This document shows, piece after piece, positions 1-9,269 of a stretch of DNA of 64,000 nt. Position 1 is the first letter of the stretch; each line of letters begins with the position of its first letter. A program made the translations under genes and the position numbers. The DNA lies in contig NZ_LGHT01000044.1 of the NCBI RefSeq assembly GCF_001202035.1, positions 186,001 to 250,000 on the forward strand, given 5' to 3'. The notes beneath the pieces are model-generated. The model was not told the origin of the DNA and did not search any database. It saw only the letters and a program-made list of their open reading frames with translations. The stretch comes from Pseudorhodobacter wandonensis (GTDB lineage: Bacteria > Pseudomonadota > Alphaproteobacteria > Rhodobacterales > Rhodobacteraceae).

Positions 1-928
1 GCCGCTTTGCCGGTTCATACGCCATCAAGAACGCCGTAACGAATGACATCAACTGCCCTGCCGAACCGGCCGCTTGCCCGGCAATACTGGTGCTGCTGAG
101 GATAACAATTGAGGCAATGGCTGCACCGGTAAGCGAATCCATCAGGGGCGAGGTTGCCGATTCAAGACGAACCATCTTGTTCGAGCGCTTTTCGACTTCT
201 CGTACAGCTTTAGCCATACGGTTTTGCATCAGATCTTCCAGTGCCAAGGTCTTGATAACCCGCGCGCCGGTCGAGGTTTCTTGTACGACTTTGATGATCT
301 CGGCCAGACCGGCCATTTCTTGCGCCATGATGGCACGGACTTTGGTCAGGATCATGCGCACGCCCAATACCGCCGCCGGGCCAACCACAAGGCTGATAAG
401 TGACAAGATGGGTTGCTGATAGAACATTACGGCGACCAGCCCAAACAAAGTCAGTGAATCGCGGATAAAGCCGGTTACCACAACGTCAATCACGTTGCGT
501 GCCATTTGCGCGCTTTGCGTCACGCGCAGCAGCAGATCAGAGGATTCCGTCGTGTTGAAAAAGCCGATCCCTTGGCGCAGCAGACGCTTGAACAGCAAGG
601 TTTGTTTCTCGGCCACGATCCGGTTGCCGGCGCGGGCCATCAAAACGGTTTGTGCAAAGCTGGCAAAGCCTTTTGCCGCGAAAATCAGGAAGACACCGGC
701 GGCGACCATATAGACCCGCGACGTATTGTCGGAGTCTGTCATGGCATCGACAATTTCGCCCATTATCCAGGCGGACAGCGCTGTGGTACCAGCGACCAAA
801 ACCATTGCGAAGATGGCGGCCCCATATTTTCCTTTGTGCTCGGGCAAGCTTTCGGAAAGCAAACGCCACAGCAAGCTGTCATCCGTGAGGCGGCTCAGAA
901 AGTTAAAACGCCTGTTTTTCATATTCAT
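1..928 (-). CDS. ABC exporter (MsbA/LmrA-like), N-terminal part, runs off window start
   Basis: Reading leftward from the ATG at 928, an open frame of 309 codons continues past base 1, so only the transmembrane half is present. The protein starts MNMKNRRFNFLSRLTDD and has hydrophobic segments near residues 38-56, 73-95, 155-175, 178-198 and 270-295, in the pattern of an exporter-type ABC transmembrane domain. The stretches GFFNTTESSDLLLRVTQ and VVQETSTGARVIKTLALED match the intracellular loops of MsbA-like half transporters. The ATPase domain would lie left of the window. Substrate cannot be told; lipid, lipid A or drug export are the usual roles. The start overlaps the end of a broken frame (903-1286). 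Family call is firm, substrate unknown. Confidence 0.85.
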   Translation of the reverse strand, partial: MNMKNRRFNFLSRLTDDSLLWRLLSESLPEHKGKYGAAIFAMVLVAGTTALSAWIMGEIVDAMTDSDNTSRVYMVAAGVFLIFAAKGFASFAQTVLMARAGNRIVAEKQTLLFKRLLRQGIGFFNTTESSDLLLRVTQSAQMARNVIDVVVTGFIRDSLTLFGLVAVMFYQQPILSLISLVVGPAAVLGVRMILTKVRAIMAQEMAGLAEIIKVVQETSTGARVIKTLALEDLMQNRMAKAVREVEKRSNKMVRLESATSPLMDSLTGAAIASIVILSSTSIAGQAAGSAGQLMSFVTAFLMAYEPAKR

Positions 929-1286
929 CTCGTTTTAGCCCCAATAGCCGTGCCAATCTTTCGAGCATACCCAACGCAATGATGCACCGGGCCGCCTGCG
1001 ATGCATTCAGCCAGTTGTCGTCGTTTACGACATTCAGTTCGATAGACCAAGAGGAACAGCTGTTCAACCTGCACGCCTAGTTCGTGGGCAAATACCGCCC
1101 ATCCGGCGACACGGGGAACCGAACCAAAGCGCAAGTCATATATTGCGCCGAGTTGGTCAGATCGTGCCAATGGGCGGCATCAGTTTGGAACAGTGTGGCT
1201 TGCGCAAAGTGCTGACCGATGGTCCACTGCGCGGTATCTTGAAAGGCATTTGCCGTTCTGGATTGCCGGTCGACTGTGACGGGCAT
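903..1286 (-). pseudogene. gene remnant with internal stop or frameshifts, upstream of the ABC exporter
   Basis: No intact gene covers 929-1338. On the minus strand one frame opens with ATG at 1286 (MPVTVDRQSRTANAFQDTAQ), meets TAG at 1077-1079, then continues as protein-like sequence ending LLGLKRDEYEKQAF and TAA at 903, overlapping the exporter start by 26 nt. In the neighbouring frame the middle part (about 1030-1160) also reads as a plausible protein (FGSVPRVAGWAVFAHELG). The simplest reading is a decayed or frameshifted gene of about 125 residues that was once translationally coupled to the exporter. I do not recognise the family. A real non-coding leader carrying chance frames is the alternative. 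Confidence 0.35.
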
Positions 1287-1338
1287 TGCCGATCGTTATG
1301 CCTGCCATATTCTCATTTTCCGATAGGTTGAGGTTCCA

Positions 1339-2694
1339 ATGACCCAGAAATCCCCGAACATGATTATCGCGCCGTCACTGCCCGGCCCGCATCAAGGCTA
1401 TATGCCGGGCTTTGGTAATGACTTTGAAACCGAAGCACTGCCGGATGCCTTGCCCCAAGGTATGAACAGCCCACAGAAATGCAATTATGGCCTGTATGGA
1501 GAACAGCTTTCCGGTACAGCATTTACGGCACCCAGCCACCAGAATGAGCGGACCTGGTGCTATCGCATACGTCCTTCGGTAAAGCATTCAGGCCGTTATA
1601 CGCGCATCGATTTGCCGTATTGGAAATCTGCGCCGCATGTGGTGCCAGATGTGACGAGCCTGGGCCAATATCGTTGGGACCCTGTGCCGCATTCAGATGC
1701 CGGTTTGACCTGGCTGACAGGTATGCGCAGCATGACCACGGCGGGTGATGTGAACATACAGGTGGGCATGGCCAGCCATGTCTATCTTGTCACCGAAAGC
1801 ATGGTTGACGCCTATTTCTACTCGGCTGACAGCGAGCTGTTGGTTGTGCCGCAAGAAGGACGCCTGCGCTTTTGCACCGAGTTGGGTATCATTGATCTTG
1901 CCCCCAAAGAGATCGCAATTCTGCCGCGCGGCTTGGTGTATCGGGTAGAGGTGCTGGAGGGCCCGTGCCGCGGTTTTGTTTGCGAAAACTATGGTCAGAA
2001 GTTTGAATTGCCCGGCCGAGGCCCGATTGGCGCAAATTGCATGGCAAACCGGCGTGATTTCAAAACCCCAGTGGCCGCCTTTGAGGATCGTGAAGTTGCG
2101 TCAACCGTTACGATCAAATGGTGTGGCCAATTCCATGAAACCCAAATCGGGCATTCGCCGTTGGATGTGGTGGCGTGGCATGGCAATTACGCACCGGTGA
2201 AATATGACCTGCGCCACTATTGCCCTGTTGGCTCTATTCTGTTTGATCATCCCGACCCTTCGATCTTTACGGTTTTAACCGCGCCATCGGGCAACCCCGG
2301 TACGGCCAATATCGATTTCGTGCTGTTCCGCGAACGTTGGATGGTGATGGAAGATACCTTCCGCCCGCCGTGGTATCATAAGAATGTCATGTCGGAATTG
2401 ATGGGCAATATTTACGGGCAATATGATGCGAAACCACAGGGTTTTGTGGCGGGTGGTCTGAGCCTCCACAACATGATGTTGCCACATGGGCCGGACCGTG
2501 AGGCGTTCGAGAAGGCGTCGAATGCAGAACTGGCGCCAGAGCGGCTAAGTGAAACCATGTCTTTCATGTTTGAAACGCGCTTTCCGCAGCATCTGACGGG
2601 CTTTGCGGCCAATGAGGCACCCCTGCAAGAAGATTATATCGATTGCTGGGCATCGCTTGAAAAGAAGTTTGACGGCAGCCCCGGAAAGAAGTGA
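1339..2694 (+). CDS. hmgA: homogentisate 1,2-dioxygenase
   Basis: The 451-residue protein opens the ring of homogentisate to maleylacetoacetate in tyrosine/phenylalanine catabolism, using Fe(II) and O2 in the cytoplasm. The N-terminal signature [20 protein letters not shown] and the iron ligands H347, E353 (WYHKNVMSE) and H383 (LPHGPDR) have the same spacing as human HGD H335/E341/H371. The length is normal. The ATG is preceded by GAGG at a good distance, and a shared hairpin terminator follows. It is a single-gene unit here: maleylacetoacetate isomerase and fumarylacetoacetase are not in the window, so the rest of the pathway must lie elsewhere. Confidence 0.97.
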   Translation: MTQKSPNMIIAPSLPGPHQGYMPGFGNDFETEALPDALPQGMNSPQKCNYGLYGEQLSGTAFTAPSHQNERTWCYRIRPSVKHSGRYTRIDLPYWKSAPHVVPDVTSLGQYRWDPVPHSDAGLTWLTGMRSMTTAGDVNIQVGMASHVYLVTESMVDAYFYSADSELLVVPQEGRLRFCTELGIIDLAPKEIAILPRGLVYRVEVLEGPCRGFVCENYGQKFELPGRGPIGANCMANRRDFKTPVAAFEDREVASTVTIKWCGQFHETQIGHSPLDVVAWHGNYAPVKYDLRHYCPVGSILFDHPDPSIFTVLTAPSGNPGTANIDFVLFRERWMVMEDTFRPPWYHKNVMSELMGNIYGQYDAKPQGFVAGGLSLHNMMLPHGPDREAFEKASNAELAPERLSETMSFMFETRFPQHLTGFAANEAPLQEDYIDCWASLEKKFDGSPGKK

Positions 2695-2761
2695 GGCAGC
2701 AAACACCTGATCGCGACGAACACGCGCCAGTAGGGTGCAACCCCGCGCCCAAGGGTGCAAA

Positions 2762-2800
2762 GCCGCTGCGGGTGGGTAACCGCAGCGGCGTTATTTTATT
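2762..2800. terminator. bidirectional terminator between hmgA and the RND permease
   Basis: A perfect 10-bp stem (GCCGCTGCGG at 2762-2771 with CCGCAGCGGC at 2780-2789, 8-nt loop) sits between two convergent genes. It is followed on the plus strand by a T-rich stretch (GTTATTTTATT). It lies just beyond the permease stop codon, so it can serve both transcripts. Confidence 0.8.
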
Positions 2801-5800
2801 CTGCCGCCTCAAGCGCTTTTGGGCGGCTGATTGCATCCAGCCTGTCGCGCAATGATTGTTGTTCGGCGTTCAGCAGGGCGATGCGTTCAGCAAGGATTTC
2901 GGATGAAGGAATTGTTTCTTCAACATCCGCCTTGCCAATAAGACGCCCGAACAGACGGCCCAACAGGCGGCTAAGATCGTCCATGATCAGATAGAAGGAC
3001 GGCACGATCACCAGTGACAGCACAGTTGACACAATGATCCCGCCAATCACCGCTGTAGCCATTGGTGCACGGAACGATCCGCCTTCGCCTACGCCCAAAG
3101 CCGAGGGCAACATGCCCGCAGACATGGCGATTGAGGTCATCACGATGGGACGCGCGCGTTTATGGCCCGCTTCCATCACAGCTTTGACGCGCTCCATGCC
3201 TTGCGCCCGCATTTCGACGGCAAAATCGACCAGCAGAATCGCGTTCTTTGTGACGATCCCCATCAGCATCAATATCCCGATCAAGACCGGCATTGATACT
3301 GCCGATCCGGTCAGGATTAGCGCCGCAGCAACGCCACCAATCGCCAAAGGCAATGACAAAAGAATGGTAAAGGGCTGAATCACCGATCTGAACAACAAGA
3401 TCAGCACGGTCAGCACCAGAAACAGGCCCATCAGCATTGCGTTGCCAAAAGATGCTAGCAGCTCATTTTGCACCTCGGCATCGCCGGCGGGGGCGACGCG
3501 TACAGAGGGCGGCAGTTGCACCGAGGCGATGATGTCATTGAACCGCGTCGTCGCTGTGCCAAGCGCAACACCTACTGGCAGGTTCGCCCCGATGGTCGCC
3601 AAGCGTTCACGGTTCAGCCGGTTCACGGTTGACGGGCCTTCGGAAATCGCAATATCGGCCACGGTAGACAGCGGTACGACGGCGCCGGTTGAGGTTGTCA
3701 GTTTCAACGCGCCCAGCCGGGTCAGATCTTCGCGGGCTGCATCGTTCAGGCGCACGCGCACCGGAATTAGCCGGTTGTCGATGGACAGTTTTGCAAGCGC
3801 CGCATCAACGTCGCCAATCGTGCCCACGCGGACCACTTCGGCGATTTGCGCCGAGGTAATGCCCAGCCGTGCTGCCTCATCCGCCCGTGGGCTGATTTGG
3901 ATTTCGGGCCGTGGCAAAGCACCGGAAGATGCAACACTGGCCAAAAGCGGTTCGCCCGAAAGCGCCTTTTCCAACCGCCCGACCGCTTCATTCAGATCGG
4001 CCTCATTGGTTGACAGGATAGAGAAAGACAGATCCCGCTCGCCCCGGTCATTCAGCTTAAAGGCGCGAATATCGGGGATTTTGGCCAGACGTTTGAAAAT
4101 CTCGGCCTCTATTTCGTTTTGCGGTACTGTTCGGCCTGTGCTTTCAACTTTCGGGATATAGGGGCCGATCAGCGGGGTTTTCGATGCAATTTGTGACAGC
4201 TTGTACAAAAGCGAATGGTCAAGCCGCGCCAGCAGCACGGTGACAGAGGCACGGCGAATGTCGAGGTCGCCAGTGGGCGAAGACCCGCCCAGCACGAACA
4301 CATTATCCACCCAGTCAATGGCCTTGATTTCATCGACCATCGCTCGTGTCGTTTTATCAGTCTGCTCCAAGGTGCTGCCCGGCGGCAGTTCGACCGAAAT
4401 CGGAATGCGGCTGACATCTTCTGGCGGAATAAACGAGCCGGGGATTTGCACCATGAAGTAGATGGAAACTGCCAACACCCCGATGGCGCCGACCAAGGTC
4501 AAATAGCGAAAACGCAGGGTTTGCCGGATCATCCGCAGATAGCCGCGCATGATTGGGCCGTCTTCTTGGCCTTCGGCATGGGCATCTTTGTCGCGCATCA
4601 GATAGGCCGCCATCATCGGCGTGATAAGCCGTGCGACCAGCAGCGAAAACGCAACGGCAATGGCTACAGTCAGGCCGAATTGTCGGAAATACTGGCCGGG
4701 GATACCGGGCATGAACGATACAGGCACGAAGACCGCGATAATGGTAAAGGTGGTGGCAATAACCGCCAGCCCGATTTCATCAGCCGCCTCGATCGCGGCG
4801 CGAAACGGGGTTTTACCCATGCGGATGTGGCGGGCTATGTTTTCGATTTCCACAATCGCGTCATCGACCAGGATACCCGTGGCCAGCGTCAGCGCCAAAA
4901 AGGATACAAGGTTCAGCGAGAACCCCAGCATGTCCATGACCCAAAAAGTCGGCACGGCAGACAAGGGCAGCGCAACCGCTGCAATCAAGGTTGCCCGCCA
5001 GTTACGCAGAAACGCCAAGACCACCAGAATGGCCAGCAGTGCCCCTTCTAGCAAGGTGTGAATCGCAGCCTCATAGTTGCCGTAGGTGTAAAATACCGTT
5101 TCATCGACAAGCGTGATTGTGACGTCGGGGTTATTTGCCCGCAGGGACACAAGCTGCTTATTCACCACCTCGGCGACCGATACCTCGGATGCGCCTTTGG
5201 CACGGAACACGGCAAAGCTGACAACCTGATTGCCATTCAGGTTGGAAAAGCTGCGCAATTCCTCATTCGTGTCAACGACATTGCCCAGATCAGACAGGCG
5301 CACATGCTGACCCGAGGGCAGGGCGATGTTTGTCGCGGCCAAGCGTTGCACGGTGGCAGCATCGCCCAAGGTGCGGATTGCCTGCTCGCCTGTCCCCAAC
5401 TCGGCCCGCCCCGAACCGGTGTTGGCATTTGTCAGGCGCAACTGCTGGTTCACCTGTGCGGCTGTAATGCCAAAGCTGTTCAATCGTGTCGGGTCCAGCT
5501 CGACCCGTATTTCACGATTTGCGCCGCCGTAACGATCGACACGGCCGATACCGGGCCTGCCCTGAAGCGACCGGGTGATCACATCATCCACAAACCACGA
5601 CAGCTCGGCCAAGGACATATTCGGCGCGCTGACAGCAAAGGTCATAATCGCCTGACCTTCGACGTCGATGCGCGTGACAATTGGCGTTTCAATCGAACCG
5701 GGCAAGTCGCCACGGATCTGGTCTATGCCGTCCTTGGTGTCCTGCACCGCTTTGTCGGTCGGGGTTTCCATGTTGTATTCGACCACAGTGGTCGAAATAC

Positions 5801-6059
5801 CGTCATTCACCGTCGAACGTACGTTCTTCACGCCATTGATGCCGGCAACCGCATCTTCGATCTTTTTGGTGACTTGGTTTTCCATTTCAGCAGGGGCCGC
5901 GCCCGGCTGCGTGACTGTCACGGCGACAAGGGGCACGTCAATGTTGGGAAAGCGGGTGATCGGCAGCGCGTTAAAGCTTTGCCAACCCAGCATCATGAGC
6001 AAAAAGAAGGCGAGCAGCGGCGCAACTGGGTTGCGGATGGACCATGCTGAAAAGTTCAT
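2796..6059 (-). CDS. RND efflux permease (AcrB/MexB-like, HAE family), pump A
   Basis: The 1087-residue inner-membrane proton antiporter is the transport subunit of a tripartite efflux pump. The N-terminus (MNFSAWSIRNPVAPLLAF), the TM4 motif GILVDDAIVEIENIARH with the aspartate pair, and the TM10 segment MGIVTKNAILLVDFA with the expected lysine are all visible. Two large periplasmic loops and about twelve transmembrane segments give the usual length. The last 40 or so residues form a polar helix (EILAERIALLNAEQQSLRDRL) that looks like a short coiled coil. The adaptor gene ends 11 bp upstream and a TetR gene lies before that, so all three form one operon. No TolC-like gene is nearby. Substrates cannot be inferred. 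Confidence 0.95.
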   Translation of the reverse strand: MNFSAWSIRNPVAPLLAFFLLMMLGWQSFNALPITRFPNIDVPLVAVTVTQPGAAPAEMENQVTKKIEDAVAGINGVKNVRSTVNDGISTTVVEYNMETPTDKAVQDTKDGIDQIRGDLPGSIETPIVTRIDVEGQAIMTFAVSAPNMSLAELSWFVDDVITRSLQGRPGIGRVDRYGGANREIRVELDPTRLNSFGITAAQVNQQLRLTNANTGSGRAELGTGEQAIRTLGDAATVQRLAATNIALPSGQHVRLSDLGNVVDTNEELRSFSNLNGNQVVSFAVFRAKGASEVSVAEVVNKQLVSLRANNPDVTITLVDETVFYTYGNYEAAIHTLLEGALLAILVVLAFLRNWRATLIAAVALPLSAVPTFWVMDMLGFSLNLVSFLALTLATGILVDDAIVEIENIARHIRMGKTPFRAAIEAADEIGLAVIATTFTIIAVFVPVSFMPGIPGQYFRQFGLTVAIAVAFSLLVARLITPMMAAYLMRDKDAHAEGQEDGPIMRGYLRMIRQTLRFRYLTLVGAIGVLAVSIYFMVQIPGSFIPPEDVSRIPISVELPPGSTLEQTDKTTRAMVDEIKAIDWVDNVFVLGGSSPTGDLDIRRASVTVLLARLDHSLLYKLSQIASKTPLIGPYIPKVESTGRTVPQNEIEAEIFKRLAKIPDIRAFKLNDRGERDLSFSILSTNEADLNEAVGRLEKALSGEPLLASVASSGALPRPEIQISPRADEAARLGITSAQIAEVVRVGTIGDVDAALAKLSIDNRLIPVRVRLNDAAREDLTRLGALKLTTSTGAVVPLSTVADIAISEGPSTVNRLNRERLATIGANLPVGVALGTATTRFNDIIASVQLPPSVRVAPAGDAEVQNELLASFGNAMLMGLFLVLTVLILLFRSVIQPFTILLSLPLAIGGVAAALILTGSAVSMPVLIGILMLMGIVTKNAILLVDFAVEMRAQGMERVKAVMEAGHKRARPIVMTSIAMSAGMLPSALGVGEGGSFRAPMATAVIGGIIVSTVLSLVIVPSFYLIMDDLSRLLGRLFGRLIGKADVEETIPSSEILAERIALLNAEQQSLRDRLDAISRPKALEAAE

Positions 6060-6070
6060 TTCAGACCCCC

Positions 6071-7240
6071 TTAATTCGTGGCGGGAACCGGATTGATCCG
6101 GTCGCCATCGCGCACAAAAGCCCCGGCTTTGGTGACGATACTATCGCCTGCCTTTAGCCCTGACAAAATTTCAACCCAGCCGGAATCGCGGATGCCGGTT
6201 TGCACAGGCACCTGTGTTACAAGGCCGTCCCGCACCTGTTTGACTGTTGCGCCGTCTGCGCTGCGTCCGACCGCGGTGACAGGCACTGCAAGGGCCTGAC
6301 GTTCGGCAACCAGAACCTCGGCGTCAATAAACATGCCCGACCGCAACTGGCTGGGTTGATCCAGCGAAATGCGGGCGCGGCCCAACCTTGTTACGGCATC
6401 AATCGTTGGTTCCACCAACCGCACAGTTCCGGTCAAGGGGGCATCGGTGCCAACCAGAGACAGCACAACCTTTTGCCCCGCTGCGATGCGCAAAATATCG
6501 GATTCGGCGATATCGGCATCCATTTCCAACGCGCCATCGCGGATCAGCGTAAACATCGGCGCACCTGCGGCCGAAGCAATAGAGCCTAGAATGGCGTTGC
6601 GCTGTGTGATTTCACCATTGACCGGTGACTTTACCTCGGTGCGGCGCAATTGCAGATCAATATTGTCGGCTTGTGCACTGACGAGGGTAACTTGCGCCCT
6701 TGCGCCTTCCAGCGATTGGGCCGCCACAGTCATGCGTGCCGTCGCGGAAATAGCGTTGGACGAGGCCGTATCAGCCGCGGCCTGTGAGGCAGAGCCCTGT
6801 TTGCGCAAAGCGGCGGTGCGGAGGTTGATGCGCTGCGCCTCATCTGCGGCGGTGCGGGCCTCTAGCATTTGTGCTTCGGCCTGCGCGACCGTTGCACGGG
6901 CCGAGGCGAGCGACGCCACAAACTGACTTTTTTGCAATTCGAGCGTGGTTTTGGACAAAACCGCAAGGGTCTGCCCTTCGTGCACAACATCCCCGACATC
7001 TGCCAAAAGTGCCTCTATCGGTTGGCCTTCGATCAATGGGGCCACCTGCACGGATTCAACGGGTGCGATCAGTCCGGTAACGATGGCGCGGTCGCGCAAG
7101 ATGCGGTTTTCAACTGTCGATACAGTGATTGCAGGCAAAACAATTGCCGTTGCCGGTGTTGCCTCGGGCGTTTGTGCCGCTGCGGGCAGGGCCAAACCAA
7201 GCATCGAAAGGGCTAGAAAAAAGGGAAACAGGAATTGCAT
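6071..7240 (-). CDS. RND periplasmic adaptor (membrane fusion protein), pump A
   Basis: The 389-residue protein bridges the permease to an outer-membrane channel. It begins with a Sec signal peptide (MQFLFPFFLALSMLGLALPAAAQ), then a barrel-lipoyl half (EGQPIEALLADVGDVVHEGQ), a long alpha-helical hairpin rich in Ala/Gln at about residues 105-190, the returning lipoyl half (EVKSPVNGEITQRNA) and a beta-barrel domain. It sits 4 bp after tetR and 11 bp before the permease, so the three are cotranscribed. Confidence 0.93.
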   Translation of the reverse strand: MQFLFPFFLALSMLGLALPAAAQTPEATPATAIVLPAITVSTVENRILRDRAIVTGLIAPVESVQVAPLIEGQPIEALLADVGDVVHEGQTLAVLSKTTLELQKSQFVASLASARATVAQAEAQMLEARTAADEAQRINLRTAALRKQGSASQAAADTASSNAISATARMTVAAQSLEGARAQVTLVSAQADNIDLQLRRTEVKSPVNGEITQRNAILGSIASAAGAPMFTLIRDGALEMDADIAESDILRIAAGQKVVLSLVGTDAPLTGTVRLVEPTIDAVTRLGRARISLDQPSQLRSGMFIDAEVLVAERQALAVPVTAVGRSADGATVKQVRDGLVTQVPVQTGIRDSGWVEILSGLKAGDSIVTKAGAFVRDGDRINPVPATN

Positions 7241-7244
7241 ACAC

Positions 7245-7874
7245 TCAGCCTTTCTGGGCCGTCATAGAAATTTCATCAAGGGTCAGGTTGATGTTGCGCA
7301 GGACAAGCCGCGTGACATCATCGGTTTCAGGAAGATCGCGGCCTTGCGAAGAGCCCGCTTTGACAAGAATTACCAAAAACCGGGCATGGGCCGTCCAAAG
7401 CTGTTTCGCGGCGGATAAAGACTGCCCGGTGGCACGGGCAAAAAGCGTGGTCAGATGCGCCACAATGGCGTCTTCCATGCGGGCGCAGGCCATTCCGATT
7501 TCGGGTTTGCGCTGGGCGGCCGCGTCAATTTCGGCCCAAAGCTGCGAGTCGTTGTTGCAACAGGCCGATGTAATGCGCTGGGCAATGGCGGAACGTAAGG
7601 CCAGCAGCGGATCGGCGTGTTCCAATATCGCTGCGAAATCTTGTTCCATTTCGGCGATATCGGCCATTATCAAGGCTTCGACGATCGCCGCCTTTGACGG
7701 GAAATAGCGGTAAAAGTTTCCGACACTCATATCGGCTTTGCGGGCGACATCTTGCATCGACGCGCCGTCAAAACCCTTTTCCACAAAGGCCGCACGCGCA
7801 CTGGCAAGGATGCCTGCAACACGCTGGTCGACCAAAGAAATGGTTTTTTCTTGATTTTGCGTCACGTCTACCAC
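7245..7874 (-). CDS. TetR-family repressor of pump A
   Basis: This 209-residue regulator has a TetR N-terminal HTH at about residues 22-68 (ILASARAAFVEKGFDGASMQ followed by MSVGNFYRYFPSKAAIVEAL) and a divergent ligand-binding C-terminus. The first codon is GTG at 7874; another in-frame GTG at 7865 is possible. A perfect palindrome begins 3 bp upstream of the start, which strongly suggests autorepression. Being first in the operon with the adaptor and permease, it very likely controls pump A in response to a pump substrate. Confidence 0.92.
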   Translation of the reverse strand: MVDVTQNQEKTISLVDQRVAGILASARAAFVEKGFDGASMQDVARKADMSVGNFYRYFPSKAAIVEALIMADIAEMEQDFAAILEHADPLLALRSAIAQRITSACCNNDSQLWAEIDAAAQRKPEIGMACARMEDAIVAHLTTLFARATGQSLSAAKQLWTAHARFLVILVKAGSSQGRDLPETDDVTRLVLRNINLTLDEISMTAQKG

Positions 7875-7876
7875 CA

Positions 7877-7892
7877 GAATGAACGTTCATTC
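7877..7892. promoter_or_regulatory. TetR operator, 16-bp perfect palindrome
   Basis: GAATGAACGTTCATTC is fully self-complementary and lies just upstream of the tetR start codon. AcrR-type TetR repressors bind very similar GAATGA-N-TCATTC sites, so it is the probable operator for the tetR-adaptor-permease operon. Confidence 0.75.
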
Positions 7893-8266
7893 AATCTGCG
7901 AATACCTAGATGAGCCGAAGGATTCTTCAAGAGAAAAATACAACATGCGATTGCGATTTTGAACTATTCCGGTGGCCGGGCCATCCCAACCAAGGTTGCA
8001 CAACGCGCATATTCCATCTGTTTCGGCACCATGCCGCCTGTTTTGTCCCAAAGATGCTATCCGGCCTTTATGCCGTTTTCGTGACGTCTGGCCTGTAGCC
8101 AAGCAAGGGCGATCTGGAGGTCAATGCCAGTTTTGCTGCCCAAAGTCGGGGCAGTCTGCAAAAATCCGTGCCACAGGCGGCCGATAGGCTTTGCGATAGG
8201 TCGCCCTAGCCTCGGTGCATTGCGGGTTGAGTGATCCAGAGCGGGCAAAACCAGTTGATCCCGGCC
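7893..8266. other. intergenic region without a supportable gene
   Basis: About 370 bp lie between the pump A operator and the end of the small gene after luxI. Only short frames without family features or good ribosome sites are present on either strand. I see no hairpin with a T-tract and no repeat. Confidence 0.5.
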
Positions 8267-8548
8267 CTAACGCGCCGCGCGTTTCATGAAATCCAGAACA
8301 TTGCTTGGTTCAGCACCGGTTTGACCTGCGGCAATGCTGTTTTCGCCACGGTTTGTCGGAGCGGTGCCCGCCAGCGACGGAGCTATCTGTTCAATAGCAT
8401 CCGTCAACGGGCCCACAATGTCGTGGAGTTCATTCGACTCGGAATAATAGACCATCTCGGCAAGCAGGTGGACAATCCAGCGATGTGACGGGGCAGGCGG
8501 CTGCTTTTCGGCCCAATCGTTTTCGGTTGGCTGCGTGTGTACTGTCAT
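8267..8548 (-). CDS. small hypothetical protein coupled to luxI
   Basis: A 93-residue acidic, soluble protein (MTVHTQPTENDWAEKQPPAPSHRW...). Its ATG shares one base with the TAA stop of luxI (TAATG), which implies translational coupling. There is no signal peptide, transmembrane segment or known motif; residues 25-55 could form an amphipathic helical pair. I do not recognise the family. The tight coupling suggests a role in the quorum-sensing circuit or simply shared expression. Confidence 0.7.
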   Translation of the reverse strand: MTVHTQPTENDWAEKQPPAPSHRWIVHLLAEMVYYSESNELHDIVGPLTDAIEQIAPSLAGTAPTNRGENSIAAGQTGAEPSNVLDFMKRAAR

Positions 8549-9186
8549 TACTGGACTGCCTCGGGTACAAATTCCTTGAACACATCATGACGAATTCCGG
8601 CGAAATCGCGAATGCGCGCGATCCGCTCTTCCGAGCAATCCATCAATGCGGCAAGCGCGGTCACTTTGCCCATTGGATGCGGCGAGCCGAGATAGCCATA
8701 TGGCGCATTGCCAGAGCGCATCATCACGCGGTTCATGACAGGATCAATCACTGCAACAGCATCTGAAATACCCGCAGCGATGCCATATTCGAACGCGCCG
8801 ATCATCACCTCGCTTGTGACATAAGAAATGGAATTGCGGGCAACGCCGCGGCCCGGCAGGTTCGTATCAACGCAAAAGCGCGTAGCCTCCCAGACGCGGG
8901 CGGAACGGATCGGTGGTTCGTCATCCAGCAAGCAACTGAACACATCCGAGAGCATATGCGGGCCGGTTGTCGGCAAAAGACGCATACAGCCAACGACGCG
9001 ACCGGTTTCATCAACGCTGATAACATGCGCGGGGTTCAGATCATCAAAGGCATCGCGTTCCATGCCGTTTTTCACCTCGACCTCCCAGCCGAGCCGGTCA
9101 CTGAAGACCCGCGCGCGCAACTGGTGCATTTCGATCAAAAGGTCTGAAAATTCATGTGCATTAAGCGAATCAACTACGTAGATCAT
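8548..9186 (-). CDS. LuxI-family acyl-homoserine-lactone synthase
   Basis: The 212-residue enzyme makes an AHL signal from S-adenosylmethionine and an acyl carrier. All hallmark residues are present at the right spacing: R24, F28, W34 (HQLRARVFSDRLGW), D45 and D48, R69, F83, E100 and R103 (WEATRF). The ATG at 9186 is chosen over an upstream in-frame codon at 9231 because AGGAG lies 8 nt before it and the family starts with MIYVVD-like sequence. It follows a luxR gene by 83 bp on the same strand and is coupled to a 93-residue gene. The acyl chain length cannot be read from the sequence. Confidence 0.95.
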   Translation of the reverse strand: MIYVVDSLNAHEFSDLLIEMHQLRARVFSDRLGWEVEVKNGMERDAFDDLNPAHVISVDETGRVVGCMRLLPTTGPHMLSDVFSCLLDDEPPIRSARVWEATRFCVDTNLPGRGVARNSISYVTSEVMIGAFEYGIAAGISDAVAVIDPVMNRVMMRSGNAPYGYLGSPHPMGKVTALAALMDCSEERIARIRDFAGIRHDVFKEFVPEAVQ

Positions 9187-9269
9187 GATACATGCTCCTG
9201 TTTTGCTACTAGGAGATGTATCAACGACCAAGCCGTCAGTGAAAATACGGGGAATCCCTTATAACTGCA

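Noticed and set aside
3442-4161. 239-codon plus-strand open frame
   Set aside because: Antisense to the same permease with Ser/Arg-rich composition typical of a shadow frame.
5058-6050. 330-codon plus-strand open frame
   Set aside because: It lies wholly antisense to the pump A permease, has no ribosome site or protein features, and mirrors the codon bias of the real gene.
7893-8266. short frames of 62-71 codons on both strands
   Set aside because: They overlap each other, lack ribosome sites and show no similarity pattern I can recognise.
9187-9269. lux box upstream of luxI
   Set aside because: No convincing 18-20-bp dyad of the lux box type; GGGGAATCCC is present but too short and unlike known boxes.
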